A stretch of 64,000 nt of DNA, from assembly GCA_038502055.1 (NCBI GenBank), contig JAXRKN010000038.1:1984001-2048000 (forward strand), given 5' to 3'. This DNA is from Tanytarsus gracilentus. Lineage: Eukaryota; Arthropoda; Insecta; Diptera; Chironomidae. The translations under genes were made by a program, and so were the position numbers. Below the pieces are notes generated by a model that saw nothing but the letters and a program-made list of their open reading frames with translations, ran no database searches and had not been told where the DNA came from. Of the stretch, positions 23,358 through 34,077 are shown in pieces. How positions within the stretch are numbered: the stretch's first letter is position 1; the number at the start of each line of letters is the position of its first letter.

Positions 23358-23719
23358 ATCTCCAAAAGTGATGCCATTGTTACGTCTCAAACTAATTTTC
23401 ACATTTTCAGCATTAAAATTTATAGTTTATCAATAAAAGTTCATTAAAAATTTAATTAAACATTTTCTCTAACCGCAACGCGAATCACCAACCAGCGCCA
23501 CCTATCGAAAATAACTAAAACTTCAACCGTTGAAATTCAAAAACAATTTAAAACGCAAAGAAAACAGAAAAATTTGGTTTGCTTATTTTATTAATTTTTA
23601 TGTGAATAAAAGCCAATTAAGCGTGAAATAGGTGTGAAAATCTTTAAAAAACAGGTAAAGAACTGAAATACCATGAAGTCAATTCAATTTATTTACGAAT
23701 TTAATCAAATTTCAGCAAA

Positions 23720-25300
23720 ATGGATCTTCGTAAGCAATTATTGTTGAAAAAACCGCTTTCTGAAATCTCTCTCAATGGCTCGAATGTTTCAGCTTATGAA
23801 TCTGCGACAGAAGATTCTGACTCAGAGTCATTCTATTACTCTTTCACAGACACTTCCAATGTGAATTTTGACGATTCTTCGTTGAAGAAAATCAATAATT
23901 CAATCGGACTTGGAGAGGATCATGAAAATTCGCTGGCGAGCTCGCCGGAAGATAAGAACGATGATACAGTAATTCAGATGGTAGCAGCAACTCCGAAACA
24001 GAACAAAAGTAATATTAAAATCATTGTGACTGATTGTGGAAGTGGAGACGTACCGAATAATGACATTCGGGAAGAAATCGGTGAACTTTCAGACAGCAAA
24101 AATGTACAGAGTCAGCCAACGACACCATCAATTGCTGCATTTGAGAACGAACCAAATTCAGATGACTTGGTAGTTAGTGAAGCCAATTTGCCATCAAATA
24201 ATGAAAAAAATCTAAGCATTCCGGACATCGATCAAATTGTTGACATTCAAGAACCAGACGAAGAAATGGCAATGGTAACAGAGCTCGATGCAAGTGAAAC
24301 TGTACAAAACGAAATTGCCGACGATGAAAAATTAAGAGAAAATGTCATCGAAGCTCCGACCGCGTCTGTTGATATTCACTTTCAAGATCCCAACAAAAGT
24401 CTCTTAAATCCATTCACACTTGGCGCTGATTATGAGTCGTCTCCAGCTGCATCTTCAGACGCAATTTTACAAAAGAAGAGTGCAAAGAAATCAGCCACAA
24501 AGATTCCCGTAAAGACTCATTTATATTCACCATTGCAACGAAAGTCTATTGATCGCAACACGAAGATCATTATCAAGCCAACTGCTGTTCGTCGCACGAT
24601 CTACGAGACTCGAAGTACGACGCTGGTTAAAAAGCCAGAAGGACCAACTACTTCCATCTCTGCCACATCCCTAACAAAGACGACAAGCGCATCTAAGATT
24701 TTGAAGCCAACTGCTTCTAAAATTCCTCCCAAAATTACAAGTGCAAGCGCAACGAAAGCACCACTAGCGCTTCCGAAACGCCGCATGCCACCCTCAACAT
24801 TTAAGTGTACTGTCGAAGGATGCAAAAGAGAATTCCGCAGTGGTCTCGCCTTTCAAGATCATATGAAATCACACAATGGAAATATGGCCAGCACTAGTGC
24901 TTCAAATAGCTCGGCTTCATTGCCAGGAACAACTCACAAATGCAGATGGTGTGACAAAAAATTTGAAATTTCCTGTGCTCTAATAACTCACATGATCGAG
25001 AGCTGCACCAAGATTTCATTTGCGGAAAAGCGAAAATTGATAGCAGAGCAGGAGAAAAACAAGCCTGCAAGTAACAAGCGAAAATCTATGTTTGTCGTAC
25101 CCGAGCCAGCTGCAAGAAAGCCTCAACGATCACCGACGCGTCGTCAAACGATTGTTAGCAGAAAGTCGGTTACTCCGAAGAAAACAATGAAGTGTCACGT
25201 CAATGGATGTGGACAGCTGTTCACTGATGTGCTAGCATTTGCAAATCATATGGTGAGCCATAATCACGCTGGTGTTACTCCCGCTGCGAAGAAAACCTAA
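23720..25300 (+). CDS. Three-finger C2H2 zinc-finger protein
   Basis: 526-aa frame starting at the ATG after an acceptor; a short 5' UTR intron (about 23656-23715) is likely. The first 230 residues are acidic and disordered with SD-rich patches. Residues about 245-350 are basic and Ser/Thr/Lys-rich. Fingers lie at about 361-385 (CTVEGCKREFRSGLAFQDHMKSH), 406-429 (CRWCDKKFEISCALITHMIESC, with Cys as last ligand) and 490-514 (CHVNGCGQLFTDVLAFANHMVSH). Fingers 1 and 3 have a C-x4-C spacing. The linkers are long, so these are not a compact DNA-reading array. Likely a nuclear chromatin or DNA-binding protein; I cannot name an orthologue. Confidence 0.82.
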   Translation: MDLRKQLLLKKPLSEISLNGSNVSAYESATEDSDSESFYYSFTDTSNVNFDDSSLKKINNSIGLGEDHENSLASSPEDKNDDTVIQMVAATPKQNKSNIKIIVTDCGSGDVPNNDIREEIGELSDSKNVQSQPTTPSIAAFENEPNSDDLVVSEANLPSNNEKNLSIPDIDQIVDIQEPDEEMAMVTELDASETVQNEIADDEKLRENVIEAPTASVDIHFQDPNKSLLNPFTLGADYESSPAASSDAILQKKSAKKSATKIPVKTHLYSPLQRKSIDRNTKIIIKPTAVRRTIYETRSTTLVKKPEGPTTSISATSLTKTTSASKILKPTASKIPPKITSASATKAPLALPKRRMPPSTFKCTVEGCKREFRSGLAFQDHMKSHNGNMASTSASNSSASLPGTTHKCRWCDKKFEISCALITHMIESCTKISFAEKRKLIAEQEKNKPASNKRKSMFVVPEPAARKPQRSPTRRQTIVSRKSVTPKKTMKCHVNGCGQLFTDVLAFANHMVSHNHAGVTPAAKKT

Positions 25301-27595
25301 GGTGCAAAATTTCAAATATATCTAAAACCCACTTACTATATTTTTTTTTCTCATCAAAATTTCACTTTCATTAAACTTTATTTTTTTCGTCAATATAATT
25401 AATTCTTTCCTAAATACGTTTGATTAGAATAAAATGATTAAATATCTATATGACTGGGAAAAATTAAAGTCCATCAGATTTATAAATTTTAAAAGTTTCA
25501 GGAAATTCTTCAATGACATTGACCCATTTAAAAATTACATGCTAGGCAAATATTTCCATTCACTTTTCGCTCGCTTCAAATTCCTTTTTCATGCATACAG
25601 TTTTTTTCTCAGCATAAAGACTCGCATTAGATGCAGCCAGCAGCTCGTATGAATGAAGAAGAGATTAAGTGAAAGATGACTTGCATTATGATGGCCATAA
25701 ATCGCATTTATTTAAATGCCTATCGGAATCTTCATAAATATGGAAACAAGTGGTGTTACAACTAATTTGATTAGGAATGTGAAGAGCTTTTAATTATGTG
25801 GAAATTTATTAAGGGAAATAAGAAATTTTAAAACACCTTAAAAGATGATTAATTTCTCGATTCAATTTTTTAATATCCGTTATATTTTTTTAAGATTTCA
25901 TTAATAAATTCACTGCTTTACCTTTTAATCTTTCTTTTGCAATTCTCAAATAAGAATTTAAAGAACTCAGAAAAACTGTTTATTTAATTTTTTAAAGAGC
26001 TCATGATGGATTAGTGTTAATTGTTTCAATAAATTCTCTCAATATTTATGTTGCTGTATACAATTCCCATCATAATAGCACAGTAGATGATTTATCGCGT
26101 TCTTCGCTTCCACTGTTTGCTTTTCAGAGAGATTCAGTAATGAAAAATAGACAAACATTATGGCTCATTATATCGTCAGAAGAGGAGTAGCTAAATAAAT
26201 AAACATAAAGTCGCGTATGTGAGTTATGCGGACACACGCGAGAAAGACGAGACGCCGTCAAAGAGAGAAAACATCTCATTTCGTTTCGTTGCTGTCATCA
26301 TTTAATGGGCGGTCGGATACGACTATTATATTATTAGGTGAAGATCATGACAATCAGAAAATTTATTTTGAGAGTGAAATTTTATTGTCATCGTTTTGAC
26401 CCATAACAGAGCACTTTTACTTCCACCGCAAATTTTTTCTGCATCCATCCGAGATGACGCACATGATAGTAATTAATTTTTCTTCTTCTTTTTTAAATCT
26501 CCAATTTTCCGGCTCAAACTCAAATGGATGAGAAAAAATTTTTCTTTCTCTTTTTTTTCTCGACGATCGCATGCTGATTTTTAGTGAGCTAAATTGTTTT
26601 AAAATGCTACGACAAGATGATTCCCGATGTGACGAAGAACATTAATTTCCGTGTGATTTTCATTAAATTTACCTTCATTTTCTCTCGAGTGGGTTTTGTT
26701 TCATGTCATTAAGATCTTGTAGGAATTTCATGCATATTTAAAAATAGTCAAAATCTTCCACAAAGGTCAAAATTAATTTTAATTTCCTGTAAGAAAAGAA
26801 TGAGGTGAAATGTCTCAATTACTCGAGTGTGAACAGCCAACAATTGTGCCATAATTAAAACAAATAGCTTCCTTTAAACACTCGCCATCGAAATTATTAA
26901 TAAATGCAGCATCATGGAAATGTCTTAAATTTGCCGGTGGCTTAACCTAAATGAAAATCATGTAAGTAGCTAAAATTCGCAGTAAAATATGATAAGCATC
27001 TTTACGAATATTTTTCCACGTATATAGAAATTTCATGTAATCCATCATCAAGTAATGATCATGAAAGTATAAGCGAAACTAATATTTCGATGCTCTCTAC
27101 AGTTAGTCCGCAAACATCAACATGCGATATTTCACGAAATTCTACCTCTTTAATGTAAGGTTGAAATTTTTAACGGCATCCTACTCACTCTCACTTTAAC
27201 GAGTGTAGGCATGCTTTTAAAGATGCTGTGTAAAGCAATTAATGTTCCCGAAAATGAATTAAACAAAAGAAATTATTTCTAGTTGGTTTGCTTTCAATAA
27301 GGCAAAACATTTTTCATATCTTTTCATGTCGATCGAATTAATTATTGAAAAACTTTAAAGTACTAATATATTGATCAATTTTTAAGTTTTTGTGATCTCA
27401 CTTAAAATATAAAGTTCCAGGAATTCGAGGAATTTAATTATTAGCAAAAAATAACCCGGAACTCCATAAAAAATTGAGTCATTATCTAATTAATTAACAC
27501 GCAAAACATTTTCCAAATATTAACAAAAAAAAAACAACAACGACCGTTGCAAAGTGGGCATGTAATTACCTATAAATTTCTATAATGACCAATAC
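25301..27595. other. Gene-free stretch
   Basis: 2.3 kb of A+T-rich sequence. Short open frames lack codon structure. No RNA gene or repeat recognised. Confidence 0.5.
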
Positions 27596-27599
27596 TTAA

Positions 27600-28541
27600 C
27601 TTTGAAGTGAGGTGTATTGAAAAACTCTATTTAAACTTCCTAAAATCGTCATTTATTTAATATTTTAATGCATTTTCGATAACCATGTTATCATCCTCAG
27701 AAATCTCGATACACACTGAGAGTCTCTCAGTGATGGTCAAATGTTGATACCATACACACCCCCACAAAACAAATTAGCAGCCTTCGAGTCCATGTTTCAC
27801 AGCTTTTACAATATTCCTATGAGCAGGCAAGCTTTTGAAAAAGAGCAAGCTTACATATATATATCAGGCCGCCGAGGTCCATGGATATAAAATTGATGTC
27901 ATAATGAGAGTGCAAAAAAAGTTTAAGAAAATTTCAAAGGATTCAAAGACGACTTTGCTAAGGGAAAAATCGGGTGACGACCAGAAAGGTGACAGAATGA
28001 TGCTGATGAACTATTCCTCCACACGAACCGGATAAAACATGAAGGAAATCAATATTAATTGCAAAAAAAGGCACCCTTGGGACCTATTAATAAATCTCAA
28101 AGAAAAAGACCATCGAAGCAAAAGCGGGAATATATCGAGAAGCAATGTGTGAGGAAGAGTTGGACAATGAGGAGGAGAATAAAAAAGAAGGAGGACTGAG
28201 GCAGCATGAAACTAAATCAACCAAAAACAGCAGTCGAAAACATGCATTGAAAACGGACACTCAATAGGGAAAAAAGTTGGAGAGAAGTAAAGCCTGAACT
28301 GAACTCGTGGGAAAGTTATTTTATCAGCAACAGGAAAGGAGCATGAATGAGGGGAGGCGCCAATTCGATCACCGTTATTTGGAATCGCTCACATCAACAT
28401 TTGACCATCACTGAGAGACTCTCAGTGTGTATCGAGATTTCTGAGGATGATAACATGGTTATCGAAAATGCATTAAAATATTAAATAAATGACGATTTTA
28501 GGAAGTTTAAATAGAGTTTTTCAATACACCTCACTTCAAAG
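27600..28541. mobile_element. TTAA-flanked inverted-repeat element (piggyBac-type MITE?)
   Basis: 942-bp element with 149-bp terminal inverted repeats (27600-27748 and 28393-28541) that I find identical over their whole length. Both ends read CTTTGAAGTGAGG outward-in and abut TTAA (27596-27599 and 28542-28545), the target duplicated by piggyBac-type transposases. The tips are not the usual CCC(T/A) of piggyBac, so the superfamily is tentative. Each repeat contains the small palindrome ACTGAGAGTCTCTCAGT. The interior is G+A-rich and has no transposase; the 66-codon frame at 27835-28035 looks fortuitous. Identical repeats suggest a young insertion. Confidence 0.88.
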
Positions 28542-28545
28542 TTAA

Positions 28546-28978
28546 TTATCGCTTCCTAATTGCTCCAAAAAAAGTTAATTCAAAGGTATGACCAATACTG
28601 TTTGTGATGGTGGATAAAAGACTCTCTTTCTTTCTTGAAGAAGCTGTTTAGCGAAGAAAATAAAAAAGTACGTGATGGGAGAGAGAAAAAAGAAAGAAAA
28701 GAAATGGTGAGAGCGATAGCTGGTAGGCATCAAGTAATTTTTGCATTAAGCTCATTTGAGTTTTGGCCATTGACTATGAGAGACGTTTCTGCTTGCAAGC
28801 GAGAAAAAAATAAGACGAAAGCTTACCGGTGCGCTACTCAAAATTCAGTTATTTCTTTCGCTGACCGTGTTCTGTGAGCGCTTCTTTGCAAGTTCTATCT
28901 ATAACTGTTCTCGTGAACTTAAAAATTAAAAAAAAAATTTCGAGTGTGTGAAAAGTGAAATACAATAAAGTAAAAGAA
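28546..28978. other. Upstream region of secreted orphan
   Basis: A+T-rich stretch before the next gene. The motif atgaccaatact occurs on both sides of the inverted-repeat element (near 27585 and 28588). No coding content recognised. Confidence 0.4.
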
Positions 28979-29347
28979 ATGAAGTGGAACAGAAAAATTA
29001 TCATTTTGGCGGTTGTTGTGCTATTGATTGCGATAAGTTTATGTGAGGCAGGAAAGCGAAGAATACCATCACGATTAAAGTACAAAGTCGCTCCCAAACC
29101 AAAAATACCTAAATTGAAGCACCAAAAGCAAGTGCTTTATGAAACACGCGAGACTTCTCCGCCTAGCTTTGTTACTCTCCTCTTCTTTCGACTCCTTTAT
29201 GGATTAGCGACATCGATGGGAATCGAGGATAGATTACCGAGTTTTTTGGCACCACCCAATGCCGATGAAGCGGATTATGGATTTTTTAGTCTCGGAGAAG
29301 CACCAAGCATTTTTGGTGGCGATGACGATTACGATTTAGGATTGTAG
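28979..29347 (+). CDS. Secreted orphan protein with acidic C-terminus
   Basis: 122 aa from the ATG at 28979. Residues 1-24 form a signal peptide (KIIILAVVVLLIAISLCEAG). A strongly basic, Pro/Lys-rich segment follows (KRRIPSRLKYKVAPKPKIPK), then a hydrophobic region (PPSFVTLLFFRLLYGLATSMG) and an Asp-rich end (FGGDDDYDLGL). There are no cysteines outside the signal peptide. This pattern of basic linker, short amphipathic block and acidic tail occurs in several uncharacterised insect secreted proteins, but I recognise no named family. Possible prohormone-like basic sites (KRR) are present. Confidence 0.75.
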   Translation: MKWNRKIIILAVVVLLIAISLCEAGKRRIPSRLKYKVAPKPKIPKLKHQKQVLYETRETSPPSFVTLLFFRLLYGLATSMGIEDRLPSFLAPPNADEADYGFFSLGEAPSIFGGDDDYDLGL

Positions 29348-32009
29348 AAAAAATTGTGCTAAAATTTTATAAACTACAAAAATACAAAAATGAGGTTATG
29401 AGCAAGAAGAAGAGTTTGGAAAGGATTTAAAAACAATTCATATCTAATGAAACACTCAAACAATTTCCTTTCAAGCGTCATGCCAAGCCCACATTTTGCT
29501 TAACAATCGATTCTTACAGAAATTATGCAAATTTTTTTAAAAAGACACTCAAAAGTCAGAAATATGAAACAATAGGTGTAGATGAACCTCCGGGTTCGTT
29601 TCTTAGAGAACCGTTTAGATCTTTTGTTGATTACAATCAACAGCGTAGCATTTTTAATTAAGAAAATGATGTACATATTTCAATTTTACTCAAACAATTA
29701 CGCTCCCACTGCATCGGGGCAACGCACTGTTGTTTGGATCCAAGAAAGGAATTGAAATTAGGACAAAATTAAGTGGAAAACTTTTTAAAGCTGATTAAAA
29801 TAGAAAATGTAAATAATTTCCGATGAACTAAATTTAAATTAATAACACCCTCGAGTTTATTATCAGAATATGCAGCACAAATAAAAAATATTTTGAGTGC
29901 ATGTCCAAGCACACCTGACGTGCATAAAAAAATTGTTAAAACGGTTAATGTAAAACTGTGTGGAAAAAAATGATAACAACATGGCGCGCGCGCAAGCACA
30001 TATCGATGAACACCCGATTAAGATCAATGATGAGCTCACAACAAAAGAATTAAAGTGGCTCTAAGTTGTCTAACAGTACAAGTTAATATAAAAAAAAATA
30101 TATAGCGCCGATTGATTCACATTTATTCGAGTTTTCATGACACATAATGTGGAACCAGTCATACATATTTATTAAGATACAATTCAAGTTCCGTGAGGTA
30201 AATAAATATATGGAGCATCTGATTTATAATGGAAAATTTCTGTGTAAATTATGACAGAAAAATCAAGTGTGAGTTGACACTTTTTCAAACCAGTGATTAA
30301 AATTATGCTGCTTCAAAAAAAATTAAAATTTTTAAGCATTTTAGGTTTCACTGTTGAAATTGTTCCGTTTAGAATGAAATTGAAATCACATGTGCTTGCG
30401 TGATTGGTAACATTTTACAATTTACACAGCCATTAATTGGGTTAATTGTTATTTAAGAAACAAGTTATGTCATGACGGGAGAAGATATTTTTTATTCAAT
30501 CACTCGCAAAAGGAGATTGCAATTTTTCCCTGTAAACTTCACCTCGTGCTTGAGATTAATGAAGCCGTAATACATTAATTTTCCGGATCTTATGGCCATT
30601 GTTATGTCTCTTAACGATTGTTTCAACGCTTTCATTTGTCGATTATCATGGTGGGCTTTTCAACACATTTCATGCGACATGGTGCCCTTTTGAAAGTGAA
30701 CTTATTAATTTAAATTTCTTCTTTTTTTATGGATGTGTAGATACATTGAAGTGAAATAATGCGTCTATAATTCATGCCTATTTAGAGATAACGAAAGAGG
30801 GCTTTAAATGTGTCATTTTAAGAAATTTTAATTATTTTTCCCACGACAGCGGATGAGCTTGTAATGACCAGCAATGAATGGCCCTTTATTTACTTTAAAC
30901 AGAGCGCCCTTGTCAGTGAATTGTGTTAATGAAATTATAATTTTTTTGGGAAGAGAAATGAAAGAGAAAAAGTGAAACTGATTTTTTCTGCCATGATTCG
31001 GTAGTCAGATTTAAAAATTAATTTTTAACCCGATCATCATCAACTTGTAATTGAGTATAGGATGTGTCTCCATTACCATCTTCATAGAGAGCTTAAAAGT
31101 AAATATTTGTCAACTCTTTATAATTTCTTTAACATACCAAAAATAAATAAACCGAATGAATGTGGGTTAACGAACTTGCACATTTCTCGAATATATATTT
31201 TTTCAGCTAAAACTTGTGCTTTAATATTCTCTTCCCATAATATAAATGTATCGCATTTTAAATGAGTTTTATGATGTTTCTAATTTATTTTATTTATTGA
31301 CTAGTTGATAAGATTAAGTTGTAAGGTAGGCTAATGATGAAAATTAAAAGGTGTCTTTAAAGTGTAATAAAAAGAGATTTCTAAAAAATTATATTATATC
31401 ACAGAAATAAGCATTTATCATTTATCTTTCAGTGGAAAATATTTTAAAAATCTGGATATTTAACACCATCGATAGTTTTTGTAAGATGATCAAAAAATGT
31501 CAATTCTTGTGCTCATTTTTGCAAAAAATATCATCATATAAATATTATTAAGCTCTCCCAGGTTTGCGGAGTCTTAAATTGAATTTTTACTGTTTAGAGT
31601 CACAAATTATTTTTACGCGACGAAAACAGCGTGTATTAAATGAGAAGCTTTAAATATTTTTCGTGACACACACAAGTTGATATCTTTTTCAATATCGTCA
31701 GTAATCAACCGTTAAGGCAACGTGATGGAGATGAGTAAGTATTTGCAATGTGATTCTCGAAATTGAAGGAAACTTTCTATTTTCAATTTCATGAAAGGGA
31801 AAATCTTTAAAGATGCTAAAAAATTATTTAACGAATAGCCGGAGATCGAAGATAGGTGGGCTTCAAAAAGTCACGACTTTTCTCTACATAAATTCTTCCA
31901 TTCACTTTTGATTCAAAGACACAAGTGCGTTAGTTAGAAAAACAAGTTAGAAAAAGTTTTATTTTTATTGAGCTTATGCGTTGCCTTAAAAAGGAGTTGA
32001 AATCTTCAA
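29348..32009. other. Intergenic, gene-free
   Basis: 2.7 kb between the secreted orphan and the 3' end of MED31. A+T-rich, no exon, transposon or RNA gene recognised. Confidence 0.5.
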
Positions 32010-32887
32010 TCACTGCTTGCGACCTTTATCGGCAAGGGTCTTTGTTCTTCGCCGCGTATAATGTTGCCACAACAGAATCGATTGATCGTCGATGAATTTA
32101 CAGCAGTGAGCTTGGACAATTTTACGCCGGAATTCTTCACTTTGTAAGAGATCGAGGAAGTAGAGACACATTGGATATTTGATGAATTTTGCAAATTCAG
32201 GCTTCTTCCAATAGAGCAAATATTTGAGATAGTTCACGAAGTTTGGATCTTTGAAGTAATCACGTTGCGCGAGAACTGTGAAATGTATGAGTTTTAATTT
32301 TATGCAATCATTTGATTTGATAATCTTACAATGCAAATAGTTTGGATTCGCGAGACATTGAACGAATTCAAGTTCCACCTGAAATCTCAGTCGTTGTTGT
32401 TCCTCGCTTTCTATAGTCTGAAGTGCTAAATAATCAAAAAAAAAATGGAAAGTGAATTTTATTATTGGCGACATATCGTATAATTGGGTTGTTTTTTTAT
32501 AGCCACGTGCGCCCACAATTTTTTGCATATATTTTAAGAAATTTTATGATAGGTTTTAAAAGTTTTAAATGAAGATAAAAAATGCAAAAACTTTATTTAC
32601 AAGGACGCGCGCAGCTTTCTTTTTTAGCTCATTAATTTATGAATGATGATGAATTTTAAGATTAACATAAATTATTAAGGTATGAAAAGGATTTAAAAAA
32701 TGTTAAATTATGTGTCTGTGTGTATGATGAAAAATATGTACAAGAGATATTGACTGATTACCAAAAGACGGAAAGGGAATAATTTAAATGTATATTAGTC
32801 GAGTCAACTGCAGTAGTAAGTGTATTTATTAATTGATATTATTTACTCACGATCCTTAGGCTTCGCAGTTCCTTTCTTACTTGCCAT
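32010..32887 (-). CDS. MED31: Mediator complex subunit 31
   Basis: Three minus-strand exons (32887-32851, 32425-32330, 32275-32010) give 132 aa, the usual size. The start MASKKGTAKPKDP leads into the conserved SOH1 domain: ESEEQQRLRFQVELEFVQCLANP, AQRDYFKDPNFVNYLKYLLYW, YPMCLYFLDLL and CCKFIDDQSILLWQHYTRRR. MED31 sits in the Mediator middle module near MED7 and helps link activators to RNA polymerase II in the nucleus. An unspliced reading puts a spurious segment between exons 2 and 3; splicing at GTAAGA/CACAG restores NYLHFLAQRD. The gene is head to head with the MTMR10-like gene. Confidence 0.97.
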
Positions 32888-34077
32888 TTTTAATGTCTAT
32901 ATAGAGTATTTTTTTGGAATTCTAGTAGCGGGTAGTGTGTTGGTGGTGATAAAAGAGGAAGAGTGCAAAAATAAAATTTGAGGATAATTTTCTGATCTTT
33001 ATATACAAAACATCCAGTAGAGGTGTAAGTAGATTCGAAAAAGTACTCTTAAAGTCAATGAGACTTCTCTTTTATCGATGATTTATGCGGTGATTGATGT
33101 TAAAAACAATAAAAGGAACTAGATAATCCCTTATTTAAGCATTAAACCAAAAAAAAACATAAATCAAGCACTTAAACTTATTTACTCTATAAAAAAATAT
33201 ATAAAATGTGTTCTGAATGAGTTTCTCCACTGACTTGAGCTATTATTGGCACTTACAATTGAAATGCGCCATTAAAATGTCACTAGATTGTCTTAAAACT
33301 CACTTTAATTAATATTCTTGAGTTTTTATTTTTTTGTTTTGTTTTGATCTTGAATTCAAATTTCAAACGACCGTTAAGCTTCACTTAGAACTCTAGTGAC
33401 CTTGAAAATTTGCCAAAAGCGTTGAACTTCTTCTTGAAAGACCATAACGATAGTAAATTTTAGAGTTGAAATAATTAACACTGATGTTATATAGAGAAGA
33501 ATGGACTTTCTTTTATTCTTTGATAAAGTTGTTAACGGTGTGGTGAGTAAATTTAAGTGAAAAATGCCACGAAAATATCTACTTATCAATTTTACTGATA
33601 AAATAAAGTATCTAATTTACATATAAAAAGTCTTATTTACAACAACGCCAAAATATACGAGCTATAGTGTGAGTGTGGCTTTACTTTTATAAACATTAAA
33701 TTTCAAATTTTTTATGTTATCGCTTTCCAAATGTCCGCTCACATATTGATTATTTGCACTGTTAAATAAAAAGATTATTCAATATTTTCTTAAATTCATA
33801 AAATGACGATGTTTATTAAAATTTTTAAACATCTTTTAGTTCACACACATACACAAATTTTTTAAATGCGCTTCAACACACCGAAAAAAAATTTCTCAAA
33901 AAATTCTCTCCTTCATCGTGTTTTGTTTTTCATTCGCAAAAGTCGAAGAATAATTTTTTAATGTTAAAATAACTCTTTAAAAAATGTACTAAACATTATG
34001 CAAGCAGTATAATAAGTGCAATTAACCTTTATTAGATTGACTAAATGCTTTAAAAATTGACTGAAGATATTGGAAAT
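32888..34077. other. Divergent intergenic region between MED31 and MTMR10-like
   Basis: 1.2 kb that should contain both promoters. A+T-rich; the one longer frame on the minus strand (33374-33589) lacks domain or codon support. No clear TATA boxes. Confidence 0.45.

Noticed and set aside
24601..24825. Minus-strand frame opposite the C2H2 gene
   Set aside because: Antisense shadow of the coding exon.
27835..28035. 66-aa Lys-rich frame inside the TTAA element
   Set aside because: It arises from G+A-rich filler and has no domain, splice or promoter support; it is not a transposase.
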